Source: Tannerellaceae bacterium
GTDB taxonomy: Bacteria; Bacteroidota; Bacteroidia; Bacteroidales; Tannerellaceae
Length of the DNA: 54,791 nucleotides
Assembly (NCBI GenBank): GCA_031280645.1
Contig: JAITGL010000047.1
Location: 1 to 54,791 of the forward strand
Direction: 5' to 3'
The translations under genes and the position numbers were made by a program. Under the pieces are notes generated by a model that worked only from the letters and a program-made list of their open reading frames with translations, was not told the origin of the DNA and made no database searches. Shown here piece after piece: positions 1 through 9,250 of the stretch. How positions within the stretch are numbered: position 1 is the stretch's first letter; every line of letters starts with the position of its first letter.

Positions 1-34
1 TATTCTTATGGATTGTTATCGTAAAATTGTATCG

Positions 35-121
35 TAAGTAAGGAACCGCCCCGGTACCGAACGGTATGCCGGGTGGTGTGAGAGGACGAAACGGGAAATA
101 ATCCCGTTTCGCCTACTCGAT
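35..121 (+). mobile_element. 3' end (domains V-VI) of a group II intron
   Basis: The stretch has the form of a group II intron 3' end. A domain V-like hairpin (GGAACCGCC, arms CCGG.ACCG and CGGT..GCCGG, then GGTGGT) is followed by a long domain VI-like hairpin from GAGAGGACGAAACGGG to its complement CCCGTTTCGCCTACTC, ending in GAT. An almost identical copy lies inverted at 54528-54614. The intron body and any reverse transcriptase would lie before base 1, outside the window. Matching to the family is from memory of bacterial intron ends, so the exact 3' splice base (120-122) is approximate. Confidence 0.75.
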
Positions 122-127
122 TCTTCT

Positions 128-158
128 TTTCGGGCAACCTTAATTATATATATATTTG
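128..158 (+). promoter_or_regulatory. Promoter of the glutathione peroxidase gene
   Basis: TATATTTG at 151-158 fits the Bacteroidota -7 box TAnnTTTG. The -33 region (TTTTCG around 128) is weak. The expected start of transcription is near 165, about 25 bases before the ATG at 189. The promoter begins only a few bases after the intron end, so the intron leaves it intact. Confidence 0.55.
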
Positions 159-188
159 CAACCATCATTTTTAATTCAATATAAGATT

Positions 189-731
189 ATGAAGATACTA
201 ATTTCATTTCTCATTGCGGCCATCCTGCCTTTGGCCGCCCACGCACAGCAAGCAAGCTTCTACAATTTTACCGTGAAGGCCATCGACGGAAAGGAGCTCC
301 AGCTATCCGATTTTAAAGGTAAAAAAGTTATGGTTGTGAACGTTGCGTCAAAATGCGGCCTCACCCCGCAGTACGCAAAGCTCCAAACACTTTACGAGAA
401 GTACGCCGCCTCCGGTTTCGTCGTCATAGGATTTCCAGCCAACAACTTCGCCTCGCAGGAGCCCGGAACCGACAGCGAGATCAGCCAATTTTGCTCTACA
501 ACCTACGGAGTTACGTTTCCCATGGCCGCCAAAATCTCCGTCAAGGGCGACGACATTGCGCCCCTCTACCGCTGGCTCACGAGCAAATCCGAAAACGGTA
601 AGCTCGACGCCGACGTAAGCTGGAACTTTCAAAAGTTTTTAATCGACCCCGACGGAAGCCTTGCCGGAGTGTTCGAGCCTAAAACCGCCCCCGATTCCAA
701 AGAGATAGTCGAGTGGATTGAGAAGCCCTGA
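189..731 (+). CDS. Secreted glutathione peroxidase-family protein
   Basis: A thioredoxin-fold peroxidase that reduces hydroperoxides; in bacteria the reductant is usually thioredoxin rather than glutathione. From the ATG at 189 the protein has 180 residues. Residues 1-20 form a signal peptide ending in AHAQ, so it should act in the periplasm. The peroxidatic cysteine is C56 in NVASKCGLT (Cys, not Sec). Q90 (SQEPGT) and W145-N146 (SWNF) complete the usual catalytic tetrad. An earlier in-frame ATG at 156 lies in the promoter -7 box, and the signal peptide begins at 189, so 189 is preferred. It is a single gene ending in a terminator at 766-813. Confidence 0.93.
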   Translation: MKILISFLIAAILPLAAHAQQASFYNFTVKAIDGKELQLSDFKGKKVMVVNVASKCGLTPQYAKLQTLYEKYAASGFVVIGFPANNFASQEPGTDSEISQFCSTTYGVTFPMAAKISVKGDDIAPLYRWLTSKSENGKLDADVSWNFQKFLIDPDGSLAGVFEPKTAPDSKEIVEWIEKP

Positions 732-765
732 GAATCGACGCCGCCAAGGCTCCCAAATTATTTTT

Positions 766-813
766 ATCTCCCGGAAAGAAGATCTCAAGAGAATTTTTCT
801 GGGAGATTTTTTT
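766..813 (+). terminator. Rho-independent terminator after gpx
   Basis: ATCTCCC (766-772) pairs with GGGAGAT (801-807) and runs into a T tract (807-813). It lies between the convergent peroxidase and lipoprotein genes and serves the plus strand. Confidence 0.75.
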
Positions 814-843
814 GCGCCCCTCTGTTCAAATCTCACAAACCTT

Positions 844-2280
844 TTATGGGCGCAGAACCCGCTCAACGTCGGCGGCCGAAAAGGTTGCGCGACCCCGCAT
901 CAGTTCGGGAAGGTTGAAAGACTTAAGCGTTTGGTCGTAAAAGCGGGGGTTACGCTGCGGAAGCACAAAGGGCTTGCCGGCACGGCCGGTCGAGTCAACA
1001 AAACAAATGTAAGGCTTCCCGTAAATCCCGTCGTCGCGCTTTGACGCAAACACTATCCAGCAACTGTTCGACGACCAAGAATGCCAGGTTTCGGAGCCAT
1101 CGCTGTTGGCCCTCGAAAAGTCGATACGGGAGCCAATCTGCAAATCAAACATTTGGAGGTCGGTTTCACGATGCCAGATCGGGAACGTGCCGTACCGCGA
1201 GACGCAATATAATAGGAAGCGGCCGCTGGGCGAGAGGCGCGGAAAAGATATCGAAAGGCCCTCCCGACGGAGGTCGAGCAGCGTGTCTACACGGTTTGAA
1301 AAGCCTCCCGTTGCCGAGTTAAAGCCCACGCGGCAAAGCACGTAGCGCAACGAGCGGATGCTGTCGGGCAAAAGCGTTTTGGCTGCGGTGCAAAAGTAAA
1401 CCGAGTTACCGTCGGCCGAAAAAGCCGGGAAGGTTTCGAGCGAGGAGGCCGAATCGCCGACAGGCCCGCCGGCAACTATCTTTTCCTCCTCAAAATCAAT
1501 TATAACCAGGCTCGACCAACGGTCGTACACCTCAAGCATTGTGGGCGGCAGGGTGTGAAACGCCGGGATTACCGAATTAATTGAAAAGACCCCGTAGCGG
1601 CCGTCCGGGTGCAGAGATCCGTAAGTGGGCGTCGAATTTGTATCGCCGTCGCGTATATCCGATTTCCAGAGTACGCCGCCGCGATTCAGAACCGTTCCAC
1701 CCTGTGGGCCGCGAACGTGAAAGAAGCTCAGCGCAGGATCTTGATTGCTGGGAATGTGGCAGTTCATGCAGGCGCGCCCACTCAGGTTATTGTCGGCAAG
1801 CGTGCGTTCGCTAAAGCTCTCAAGGCTTCGTTCGGCCAAACGGATATGGTTCCAAACCTCGTAACCGGGTTCGATGAGGCGATAGGTCATGAAGGGGTCG
1901 ATTGAATGTTCGGAAACGTGGAGGAGGAATGGTTTGTACGCCCTCCATTCGTTTGCAAACCTGGCTTTTACCTCTACCGTAACACTGCTTCCCTTCGCCT
2001 CCTCCAAAAGCCTTTTCCAGCCTCTTAAAGGGATTTTCACCTCGTCGCCGCCGGCGATGCGGAGGCTGAATCGGTTGCAGCTCAACAAAACTTCCGTTTT
2101 AGATGGATTATCTCGCACAAAAAAGTTTAACGGAGCAATGTTAAACGGGATAGTCAAATCGGTGTAATCGGGATAAATATCCGGGAGCTCATCTACGTTT
2201 CGCTCGGATATACGGTTGTTGCAGCCCGCCAAAATGCAGATTACTGCGAGAGTCGATAATATTACAGACAATGATTTCAT
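844..2280 (-). CDS. Lipoprotein with c-type heme motif and TolB/WD40-like propeller
   Basis: A 478-residue surface or periplasmic lipoprotein: lipobox LAGC with the acylated Cys at 20. A single c-heme attachment motif CMNCH sits at 171-175. The following ~250 residues show the repeated (F/L)SxDG..VYF and LSPSGRFLLY blades of PD40/TolB-type beta-propellers. This suggests a heme-bearing propeller exposed outside the inner membrane. Substrate and electron partner are unknown. The start ATG (2280) overlaps the stop of the upstream membrane-protein gene by 4 bases (ATGA), so the two are translationally coupled. Similar pairs occur in Bacteroides; I know of no experimental function. Confidence 0.8.
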   Translation of the reverse strand: MKSLSVILSTLAVICILAGCNNRISERNVDELPDIYPDYTDLTIPFNIAPLNFFVRDNPSKTEVLLSCNRFSLRIAGGDEVKIPLRGWKRLLEEAKGSSVTVEVKARFANEWRAYKPFLLHVSEHSIDPFMTYRLIEPGYEVWNHIRLAERSLESFSERTLADNNLSGRACMNCHIPSNQDPALSFFHVRGPQGGTVLNRGGVLWKSDIRDGDTNSTPTYGSLHPDGRYGVFSINSVIPAFHTLPPTMLEVYDRWSSLVIIDFEEEKIVAGGPVGDSASSLETFPAFSADGNSVYFCTAAKTLLPDSIRSLRYVLCRVGFNSATGGFSNRVDTLLDLRREGLSISFPRLSPSGRFLLYCVSRYGTFPIWHRETDLQMFDLQIGSRIDFSRANSDGSETWHSWSSNSCWIVFASKRDDGIYGKPYICFVDSTGRAGKPFVLPQRNPRFYDQTLKSFNLPELMRGRATFSAADVERVLRP

Positions 2281-3992
2281 TTAAATGCGGCAAAATGATA
2301 ATACACCCAATACGTACCCGGAAACCGTTGCCTGAGGAAATTCAGGCTGCCTCCCGAAGCTTCGTGCGCCTTAGTATAATCGGCAAACGAGCGCACAATC
2401 TCGCTGCTGATGCCCAAACTGCGAAGTTCGTCGGCCTTAGCTCCCGTTGCCGCCAAGTAAATCAGCAAGGCCTCGGCCCAAACTTTTTGAGGCTCGCGGC
2501 CGGAATCCTTATAATATAATGTATAGGAATTGAAGAAAGCCGGAATGTTTTTATGTAAAAGATGGAAAGCAAGCAGGTAGTCGCGAGCCGCCCTGTTCTC
2601 CTCAATCAAAGCAAGCGATTCGAGCGACTCAACGGGAGGCCAAAAATTGCGTATAAGGTCGCGGCGATGAATCCTGCGGCGCATATTTGTAATTGTTGGG
2701 AAGCTTTCGGCCGATTGAGCCTGCAAAATGAGTTGGCGGCCCTCGGCGCGGTGGAAGAGGGTGTTGCACAGCATTGAAGCGTACTTCCGGGCCGCTTGGA
2801 GCTCGCCGCTTATTATACATATCTCCGCCAAGCGTTTTACAAGGCGAGCGCTCCTTTCGCGAGGCGAAAAAATCATGCCGAGCATGGCCGAATGTTGCGC
2901 CATTGCCAAATCGCCCACATGGAAGTAAGCATCGCTCGCAAAAAATATCGTCCACCATCCGGCCGACGGCGAAACTTCGAGGAAGAGGCCCGACGACGAC
3001 GGCTGGTAAAACTCCATCATCCGGCTTCCAAGGGCGCCCTGTTCGGAAAGGGCGATATTAATGTAGCTCGACGCAATCGGATCTTGCAGGCGTTCACCTG
3101 TTTGCAAAGCCTCCGCCCATTGCCCCCGCGCCACCTCGTCGCTTATCTTCAACAAATTTTCCACCTTTTGGGGGCTATAATTGAGATATAATACAAGAAA
3201 AATTCCTGCCAAGCCAAGCGAAGCAATTGATGCCGCCGCCCTCGGAATTTCGCACCTTGCAAACGAGATATGCGAAGCGAAAGCCATGGTTGCAAGCGCA
3301 ATAACCCCCCACGCCTGGCCAACCGACGAGTATGGGTAAGCAAAAGCCTTTTCAACCGGCAACATGTACCAGGCCCGCAACCCAAAACAAACCGCGCAGG
3401 CTGCCGCCGCCGACCCTGCCGCCCTCAACAATTTGCCCGCCCCATCCCGATCTTCGCGAGCCGCAACAAGCGCTACAAACACAAAAACAGCCGATCCGAC
3501 CGCAACATAAAGCGCGGCGGCAACAGAAAATAGTACCGCAGGCCTCCAAAAACGATTATCTTTTATCATCGAACAACCTTCAAAGGCCACAACCGAAATA
3601 ATCCACCCGGCAGGCATGGCCAAGCTCCAAAACACATTTCCGGCGGCCAAAAGTTCAAGTCCAACGGGAATGATCGCCGTCAAGCAGGCCGTCGACTTTG
3701 CGTAAAACCTCCGAAGCGTTCGGGCCGCGAGCAAATATCCCGACAACATGAAAACGGCCATTACAAAGGCCCCGCTCCAACGATTGAATAAGAATTGCGA
3801 AAAAAAATCGCCTGCAAGGGTTGATAAGCATCCCGGACGGGAAAAGTAGCTCTCAAAAAACCCGGAATTATAAGTAAACAGAATTAAATCTTCTTTCAAC
3901 GCCATTCCATGCGGCATAATCCATCCTGAATACCAAAATCCGAAAAGCGATGCGGCCAAAGCCATTATTATCTTTAAAAGATTGATTTTCAT
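2277..3992 (-). CDS. Polytopic membrane protein with TPR-like tail (DUF6057-like)
   Basis: 571 residues. The first ~275 carry about eight hydrophobic segments, beginning with the one at residues 6-25. The remainder is helical and rich in A/L/Y, with TPR-like spacing (for example DLAMAQHSAMLGM and GELQAARKYASML), ending with HFAAFK. This N-membrane/C-helical layout matches proteins labelled DUF6057 in Bacteroidales; that assignment is from memory. It is first in a two-gene reverse operon with the heme-motif lipoprotein, so the two probably act together at the inner membrane/periplasm. No enzymatic motif is visible. Confidence 0.75.
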   Translation of the reverse strand: MKINLLKIIMALAASLFGFWYSGWIMPHGMALKEDLILFTYNSGFFESYFSRPGCLSTLAGDFFSQFLFNRWSGAFVMAVFMLSGYLLAARTLRRFYAKSTACLTAIIPVGLELLAAGNVFWSLAMPAGWIISVVAFEGCSMIKDNRFWRPAVLFSVAAALYVAVGSAVFVFVALVAAREDRDGAGKLLRAAGSAAAACAVCFGLRAWYMLPVEKAFAYPYSSVGQAWGVIALATMAFASHISFARCEIPRAAASIASLGLAGIFLVLYLNYSPQKVENLLKISDEVARGQWAEALQTGERLQDPIASSYINIALSEQGALGSRMMEFYQPSSSGLFLEVSPSAGWWTIFFASDAYFHVGDLAMAQHSAMLGMIFSPRERSARLVKRLAEICIISGELQAARKYASMLCNTLFHRAEGRQLILQAQSAESFPTITNMRRRIHRRDLIRNFWPPVESLESLALIEENRAARDYLLAFHLLHKNIPAFFNSYTLYYKDSGREPQKVWAEALLIYLAATGAKADELRSLGISSEIVRSFADYTKAHEASGGSLNFLRQRFPGTYWVYYHFAAFK

Positions 3993-4089
3993 GCCGCAAA
4001 AATAGTTTATTTTTTATATCCGCCTGTTTTTAATCCGGTTAAGCAGTTTTCAAGCGCCCAATCCGTCTTTTCGGCCGGATGTAAAGGTT

Positions 4090-4450
4090 ACAATTCCTCC
4101 GCAAGATCTTTTCGCGCGATTGAAACAGTTTCAATTTCTCCGCAAGATCTTTTCGCGGAATTGTAACGTTTCAATTCCTCCGCAAGATCTTTTCGCGCGA
4201 TTGTAACGTTGCAATTCCTCCGCAAGATCTTTTCACGCGATTGTAACGTTGCAATTCCTCCGCAAGATCTTTTCGCGCGATTGAAACAGTTTCAATTCCT
4301 CCGCAAGATCTTTTCACGGAATTGTAACGTTGCAATTCGCTCCGCAAGATCTTTTCGCGCATTTGTAACGTTGCAAATCCTCCGCAAGATCTTTTCACGC
4401 GATTGAAACAGTTTCAATTCCTCCGCAAGATCTTTTCACGGAATTGTAAT
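4090..4450. repeat. Array 1: nine ~40-bp units with dyad cores
   Basis: Nine near-identical units each contain GCAAGATCTT, starting at 4101, 4142, 4182, 4222, 4262, 4303, 4344, 4384 and 4425 (spacing 40-41). Between them lie alternating palindromic joints of two types, TTGAAACAGTTTCAA and TTGTAACGTTGCAA; AAGATCTT is itself palindromic. The array fills the region between divergently transcribed genes. Reading frames through it (for example 4171-4398 reverse) are by-products of the repeat. Confidence 0.92.
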
Positions 4451-4791
4451 GATGAGATTGGGCGGGAGGCATTTTTGGAGCGTTCAAACCGGTTGGCGTC
4501 GAATAATTTCGGCCTTTGGGGGGCACGCATCGGATTCGGCCGGGGGGAATCCTGCCGGTTTTATCCTTAAAATCATATTCGGGCCTTGTATTTAAAAATT
4601 GGCGAGCATATATATAAATGTATGGTGCGAATTATCAGGTGGAGGGGCTCGCCTGGTTTCAACGAGGAGGATTTTCATTTTGCGGGGCGAGTATTTGTTT
4701 TATTGCTTGAGATTGAAAATCGGCGGGGGAAAAATGTTTTGGATAATGGGCTTGCATTTTTACTCGGCGCGGATAATATATTTGAGAGCCT

Positions 4792-4822
4792 GTTGCGAGT
4801 TTGGGGGAATAATATACCTTTG
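4792..4822 (+). promoter_or_regulatory. Likely promoter of the GH51 gene
   Basis: TACCTTTG at 4815-4822 fits the -7 box; GTTG at 4792-4795 is about 20 bases upstream and could act as the -33 element. A leader of ~58 bases would follow before the ATG at 4887. From 4453 to 4790, between the array and this promoter, I see nothing else. Confidence 0.5.
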
Positions 4823-4886
4823 CGACCGGCCAAAGGGCTTAAATTCCGGCGGCTCAAAAGGTGTTACAAATTAAAAATGTATTATC

Positions 4887-6461
4887 ATGAAGAATTATCA
4901 AAAAAGGAACAGAAGAACGAGAAATTTGTTGGCCGTATATGTATTTTCGGCCATGGCTTTAATCGCTGCGCCGGCTGTTGGGCAAAACAAGCTCACGGTA
5001 AATGCCGACCAGGGTAAAGATGTGATTAGCAAGCATATTTATGGTCATTTTTCCGAACATTTGGGGCGTTGTATCTACGGCGGATACTGGGTTGGCGAAG
5101 ATTCTCCGATTCCTAACACGAGGGGAATTCGCAACGACGTTGTAAAGGCTTTACGCGATATAAGTATACCGAACTTGCGCTGGCCGGGCGGTTGCTTTGC
5201 CGACGAATATCATTGGATGGACGGAATCGGTCCGCGTAGCCAGAGGCCGAAAATGGTTAATACTCACTGGGGTGGCGTTACGGAAGACAATAGTTTCGGG
5301 ACGCATGAATTCCTTGATCTTTGCGAACAACTTGGCTGCGAGCCTTACATTTGCGGCAACGTTGGCAGCGGAACCGTGGAAGAGATGTCAAAGTGGGTGG
5401 AGTACATAACGTTCGACGGCGAGAGTCCGATGTCAAAACTGCGCCGAGAAAATGGCCGGGATAAGCCTTGGAATGTAAAATTTTGGGGAGTAGGCAATGA
5501 AAACTGGGGTTGCGGCGGTAATATGACGGCCGAATTTTATACAGACCAATATAAACGGTATGCAACCTACTGCCGCAATTATGGCGACAACCGCCTTTAT
5601 AAGATTGCCGGCGGCCCAAGCGACAGCGATTATCACTGGACTGAGACGCTTATGAAAAACGCCGCTCGCCACATGCAAGCCCTTTCGCTACATTATTATA
5701 CGGTGCCGAACAACTGGAACGATAAGGGCTCGGCCACCGTGTTCGACGAGGCTCAATACTTTGAAACAGTGAACAAAACTCTGTTTATGAACGAGCTTAT
5801 CACGCGTCATTCCAACATAATGGATCGCTACGACCCAGCGGCGCGGGTTGGCTTGATTCCCGACGAATGGGGAACCTGGTATAACGTTGAACCGGGCACG
5901 AATCCGGGCTTTTTGTATCAGCAAAACACTTTGCGCGACGCCATCGTGGCCGGTATCAACCTCAATATATTTAACGAGCATTGCCGGCGGGTGAAGATGG
6001 CGAATATAGCGCAAACAGTTAACGTACTTCAGGCTGTGATCCTTACCGACAAGGATAAGATGGTTCTCACGCCTACTTACTGGGTTTACTGGCTTTTCAA
6101 AGTTCACCACGACGCAACTTTGCTGCCCATACAATTTTCGAGCAATAAGTACGAAGTCGGCGGGCGGAAGATCGACGCTGTGAGCCTTTCGGCTTCAAAG
6201 GATGCGGCCGGGAAAGTGCATATCACGCTCGTAAACCTTGATCCGGGCAAGGAGCAAGTAGTTGACGGCGAGCTTCGCGGTATTTCGGGCAAGAGAATTG
6301 CCGGCAAGATCCTGACGGCGGCCAAATTGAACGATTATAATTCGTTTGATAAGCCGGAAGTGGTTGGGGTTAAGGATTTCGGCGGTGCAAAGCTTAGCGG
6401 TGGCCGGATTACGATAACGTTGCCGCCTAAGTCGGTTGTGATGGTTGAGATTGCTAATTGA
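4887..6461 (+). CDS. Secreted GH51 alpha-L-arabinofuranosidase
   Basis: Releases arabinofuranose from arabinan, arabinoxylan or arabino-oligosaccharides. 524 residues with a signal peptide (hydrophobic core about 15-31, ending in AVGQ), so probably periplasmic. The GH51 barrel is evident: [17 protein letters not shown] near 90, acid/base Glu205 in GNENWG and nucleophile Glu327 in PDEWGTW. The C-terminal ~100 residues have the family's beta-sandwich pattern and end in [10 protein letters not shown]. It stands alone between array 1 and a terminator. The GH43 genes at 27-34 kb would act on the same polymers. Confidence 0.95.
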   Translation: MKNYQKRNRRTRNLLAVYVFSAMALIAAPAVGQNKLTVNADQGKDVISKHIYGHFSEHLGRCIYGGYWVGEDSPIPNTRGIRNDVVKALRDISIPNLRWPGGCFADEYHWMDGIGPRSQRPKMVNTHWGGVTEDNSFGTHEFLDLCEQLGCEPYICGNVGSGTVEEMSKWVEYITFDGESPMSKLRRENGRDKPWNVKFWGVGNENWGCGGNMTAEFYTDQYKRYATYCRNYGDNRLYKIAGGPSDSDYHWTETLMKNAARHMQALSLHYYTVPNNWNDKGSATVFDEAQYFETVNKTLFMNELITRHSNIMDRYDPAARVGLIPDEWGTWYNVEPGTNPGFLYQQNTLRDAIVAGINLNIFNEHCRRVKMANIAQTVNVLQAVILTDKDKMVLTPTYWVYWLFKVHHDATLLPIQFSSNKYEVGGRKIDAVSLSASKDAAGKVHITLVNLDPGKEQVVDGELRGISGKRIAGKILTAAKLNDYNSFDKPEVVGVKDFGGAKLSGGRITITLPPKSVVMVEIAN

Positions 6462-6574
6462 TATGGATTTTACTATCTCAAATTATAAATTGAGGGTTGA
6501 GAATTTGTTTGCATCTTTAGGAAAATCGGGTGCGATGAATTTCTAAGAGTTTTTTTATTAATAATAGATTTATT

Positions 6575-6617
6575 GGGCGCAATGCAAAGATGAGAATCTT
6601 CGATTGCGCCCTTTTTT
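6575..6617 (+). terminator. Terminator of the GH51 gene
   Basis: GGGCGCAAT (6575-6583) pairs perfectly with ATTGCGCCC (6603-6611), followed by six T. It lies between the convergent GH51 and M48 genes. Confidence 0.85.
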
Positions 6618-6703
6618 GTGCCTATATACAATTTAGTGAGAAAAAGAATCATGCCGGAGCGAACAATATCGTTGGCATGATAAGAAGGTAAGGGTTGTTG
6701 GAT

Positions 6704-7678
6704 TCAAAACCGGTCGAGTATCTCGATCCTTTTTTCGATGGGAGGGTGAGTGGAAAAGAGGCCGAAAAAATTGCCGCTGCTGAGCGAAACGTCTTTTGGA
6801 TCTTCTATAAAAAGCTGTGCAACGTCTTTTCGTTCAATAGCTTCAACGAGCGGATCTTGCGAGATCTTCCTCAGGGCTGATGCGAGCGACCAAGGTCGTT
6901 GGGTCATCTGCGCCGCGCCTGCATCGGCCATGTACTCGCGTTGCTTTGAAATGGCGAATCGCATCAGGGCAGCGATGAAATATCCAACGGCGGCAACGAT
7001 TGCAACGATAAGAATGATGGCAATTGCGCCTCCTCCATTGTCTTTTTTCCTCCCGCCTCTGACGGGCAAATGGCGCAACATGCGAAAGCCGCTCTGCGCC
7101 ACAACGCTAAGGATTCCAACGAAAACGATTGATATGATAAGTACTCGTACGTCGCGATTACGTATGTGCGTTAGCTCGTGGGCGATAACGCTTTCAAGCT
7201 CATCGTCGTCGAGCTTTGCGATTATGCCTGTGGTGAGGGTGACGGCGAAAGTGCGGGTGTTAATTCCGCTGGCAAAAGCATTAAGCGAATCATCATTTAT
7301 AACATTAATGGCGGGCATGCTCATTCCTTGACTCATACATAGATTTTCAACAAGGTTGTAAACTCTTTTGTTTTCCTTCCTCTCCAAGGGTTTTGCTCCA
7401 GTTGCACGCTTAATGATAGCCGAGTGTGAAAACCATGCGATTACAAACCAGATTGCAACGCCTCCAAGGATGTAAGGCGCTACGGCTGCAAACATTATAT
7501 TGACCGACGGCGCAACTTCAACCTTCGCACTGCTTTCGGAGAGTGAAACCCCGGCTTGTATAAGCAAAAAACACGCGAGATAAACCAGCCCGATCATCAG
7601 GCAGGGAAAGAGGAGAAGGAGCGAGGCCGAGCGCAGGTTATTGCGCCGTCGCTGTGTTTGTATCCCGATGTACTTCAT
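6704..7678 (-). CDS. M48 family zinc metalloprotease (HtpX-like)
   Basis: An inner-membrane protease for quality control of membrane proteins. 324 residues. The zinc-binding HELTH is at 167-171, preceded by the conserved SLNAFASG segment. A third ligand is probably the Glu in REYMADAGAAQ near 250. Hydrophobic segments lie near 18-42, 62-85, 180-195 and 220-240. It directly follows lemA (4 bases apart), the usual LemA/M48 pairing, in which LemA is thought to assist the protease. The C-terminus THPPIEKRIEIL is typical of the family. Confidence 0.92.
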   Translation of the reverse strand: MKYIGIQTQRRRNNLRSASLLLLFPCLMIGLVYLACFLLIQAGVSLSESSAKVEVAPSVNIMFAAVAPYILGGVAIWFVIAWFSHSAIIKRATGAKPLERKENKRVYNLVENLCMSQGMSMPAINVINDDSLNAFASGINTRTFAVTLTTGIIAKLDDDELESVIAHELTHIRNRDVRVLIISIVFVGILSVVAQSGFRMLRHLPVRGGRKKDNGGGAIAIILIVAIVAAVGYFIAALMRFAISKQREYMADAGAAQMTQRPWSLASALRKISQDPLVEAIERKDVAQLFIEDPKDVSLSSGNFFGLFSTHPPIEKRIEILDRF

Positions 7679-7682
7679 TTGT

Positions 7683-8240
7683 TTAGAAGCGTATCTGAGG
7701 TGGGGCGTCGTAAGCTGCCCGCTGGTCGCCGAGATCGAACATCATTTCGCTGCGGAAGTGGAAAATGGAGGCGATAATGTTAGACGGAAAGGTCTGCACG
7801 GCATTGTTGTACTCTCGCGTTGCGGAATTGAAGTAGCGACGCACGGCGGAGAGCTTGTTTTCAAGATCGGCGATTTCTTCCTGGAGGTGCATAAAGTTCT
7901 GATTAGCTTTAAGGTCGGGATATGCTTCGAGGGTGATTCTCATTCCTGCCAAGGCGGAGGATAGTGCATTTTCGGCCACGATCTTGTCGTCGATGGTTCG
8001 TGCGTTTACGGCTCCGTTCCTGGCATTGATTACCCGCTCCAAAGTTTCGCGTTCGTGGGCTGCGTATCCTTTTACGGTTTCAACGAGTTGCGGCACGAGG
8101 TCGTGACGCTGTTTGAGCTGGACGTCGATATCGGCGAAAGCATTCTCGCGATTATTTTTAAGCGACACGAGCGAATTGTACATCGACACTACTATGAGTG
8201 CGATAACGATAATGATTCCAATGATGATAAGTGTTGTCAT
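7683..8240 (-). CDS. lemA: LemA family protein
   Basis: 185 residues: one N-terminal membrane helix (4-20), then the long helical LemA domain with YNSLVSLKNNRENAFADIDV and QLKQRHDLVPQLVETVKGY, and the tail FNSATREYNNAVQTFPSNIIA. LemA proteins have their helical bundle outside the inner membrane. It is first in a two-gene operon with the M48 protease; the molecular role of LemA is still loosely defined. Confidence 0.95.
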   Translation of the reverse strand: MTTLIIIGIIIVIALIVVSMYNSLVSLKNNRENAFADIDVQLKQRHDLVPQLVETVKGYAAHERETLERVINARNGAVNARTIDDKIVAENALSSALAGMRITLEAYPDLKANQNFMHLQEEIADLENKLSAVRRYFNSATREYNNAVQTFPSNIIASIFHFRSEMMFDLGDQRAAYDAPPQIRF

Positions 8241-8306
8241 AAATTGAGTATTTGAATTTTGATTTTATGAGCGGCAAAGATAAGCAAATAACTTTCAGGC
8301 AGGGAC

Positions 8307-8350
8307 AAAAAAACAGAACTCCCGGACAAATCATCCTTGTCCGGAAGTTC
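8307..8350 (-). terminator. Terminator upstream of the 8408-9205 stop
   Basis: On the minus strand GAACTTCCGGACAA pairs with TTGTCCGGGAGTTC across a 7-base loop and runs into TGTTTTTTTG. It ends the transcript of the lipoprotein gene at 8408-9205 and insulates lemA. Confidence 0.88.
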
Positions 8351-8407
8351 CTATCAGTAAAACAACTCACTTTCAAGACCGGATACATCCGGCATAACAA
8401 CAATCTA

Positions 8408-9205
8408 CTATTCGCGAGCGATGAATATCCGCAGGTCGGATTTGTCCCAAACCAGCGTTTGCCCGTTGTCTTTAATATCTTTTATGAAGTGAATCCGAAG
8501 AATGGCTTCGCTGTTAGTACCTTGCTTTTCGAGTTCCTGGATTCTGTCGAGGGCGCTTTTCATTGGGAAGGCATTCACGCTAACGTTGTTTTGCTCTGGG
8601 GTTTGGCCTTCTCTGTCGATGGTTGAACGGAGGAAGAAAGAGTATGCGTTGAGACCGGTGGACGAATCTTGTTGTGGTTCAAGGTTTGCGTAGTCGCAAT
8701 GGAGGATCCATTTATTTTCTTGTTTGCTCATCATGGTTATATCAGAAAAGAGGAAGAGTTTGTTGGCGATGATAAAGGCATATCCGCCGTTGCTGCCGAA
8801 GTTAGCGTCGACGGCGTATGCAATTTTCTGTTCGGCGTTGAGTAAAGCGGCTGTGTCGAGCATTGAACCGAGGAACTGTCCTTCGTCGACGCGCGATATC
8901 TCTCCGACTGTTCCGGTGTAGTATCCTTTCGAGTTAATGTCGGCGTTTGCCGGATCGGCAAGGTCGAGACTGAATGAGAAGAGGATGCAGTCGTCGGGGG
9001 CAAAGCCGCTTGCGTTTAATCCTTCGGCGTAAAATCCGTAGGGGGCAAAGTATGGCGCATCAATCACCATGTTCATACTTTTGGTATCCATTTTTAAAAC
9101 GCCAGGCATGCCTGAATAGCTGTGGACTTCAGAACCTCCTTCTAAGCAGGAAGAAAACAAAAACAAACTCGCGGCAAAACTTCCGCACAAAACCAGATTT
9201 TTCAT
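8408..9205 (-). CDS. Lipoprotein of unknown function
   Basis: 265 residues with a lipoprotein signal (LFSSC, Cys20). The mature part begins with SYSGMPGVLKMD and appears all-beta, with segments such as DCILFSFSLDL and GYAFIIANKLFLFSD. The family is not recognised; it resembles in style the NigD-like lipoproteins of Bacteroides, but I see no decisive motif. It is transcribed alone, with a terminator just beyond its stop. The beta-barrel/sigma genes upstream on the same strand are separated by 46 bases and could share a transcript with it. Confidence 0.75.
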   Translation of the reverse strand: MKNLVLCGSFAASLFLFSSCLEGGSEVHSYSGMPGVLKMDTKSMNMVIDAPYFAPYGFYAEGLNASGFAPDDCILFSFSLDLADPANADINSKGYYTGTVGEISRVDEGQFLGSMLDTAALLNAEQKIAYAVDANFGSNGGYAFIIANKLFLFSDITMMSKQENKWILHCDYANLEPQQDSSTGLNAYSFFLRSTIDREGQTPEQNNVSVNAFPMKSALDRIQELEKQGTNSEAILRIHFIKDIKDNGQTLVWDKSDLRIFIARE

Positions 9206-9250
9206 ATTGTAAAAGAATTAATTGTTTTATGTGAATAATAATAGTAGAGA

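Noticed and set aside
4090..4450. CRISPR array (units ending ATTGAAAC)
   Set aside because: Spacers are not unique: the whole ~40-bp unit repeats and no cas gene is nearby.
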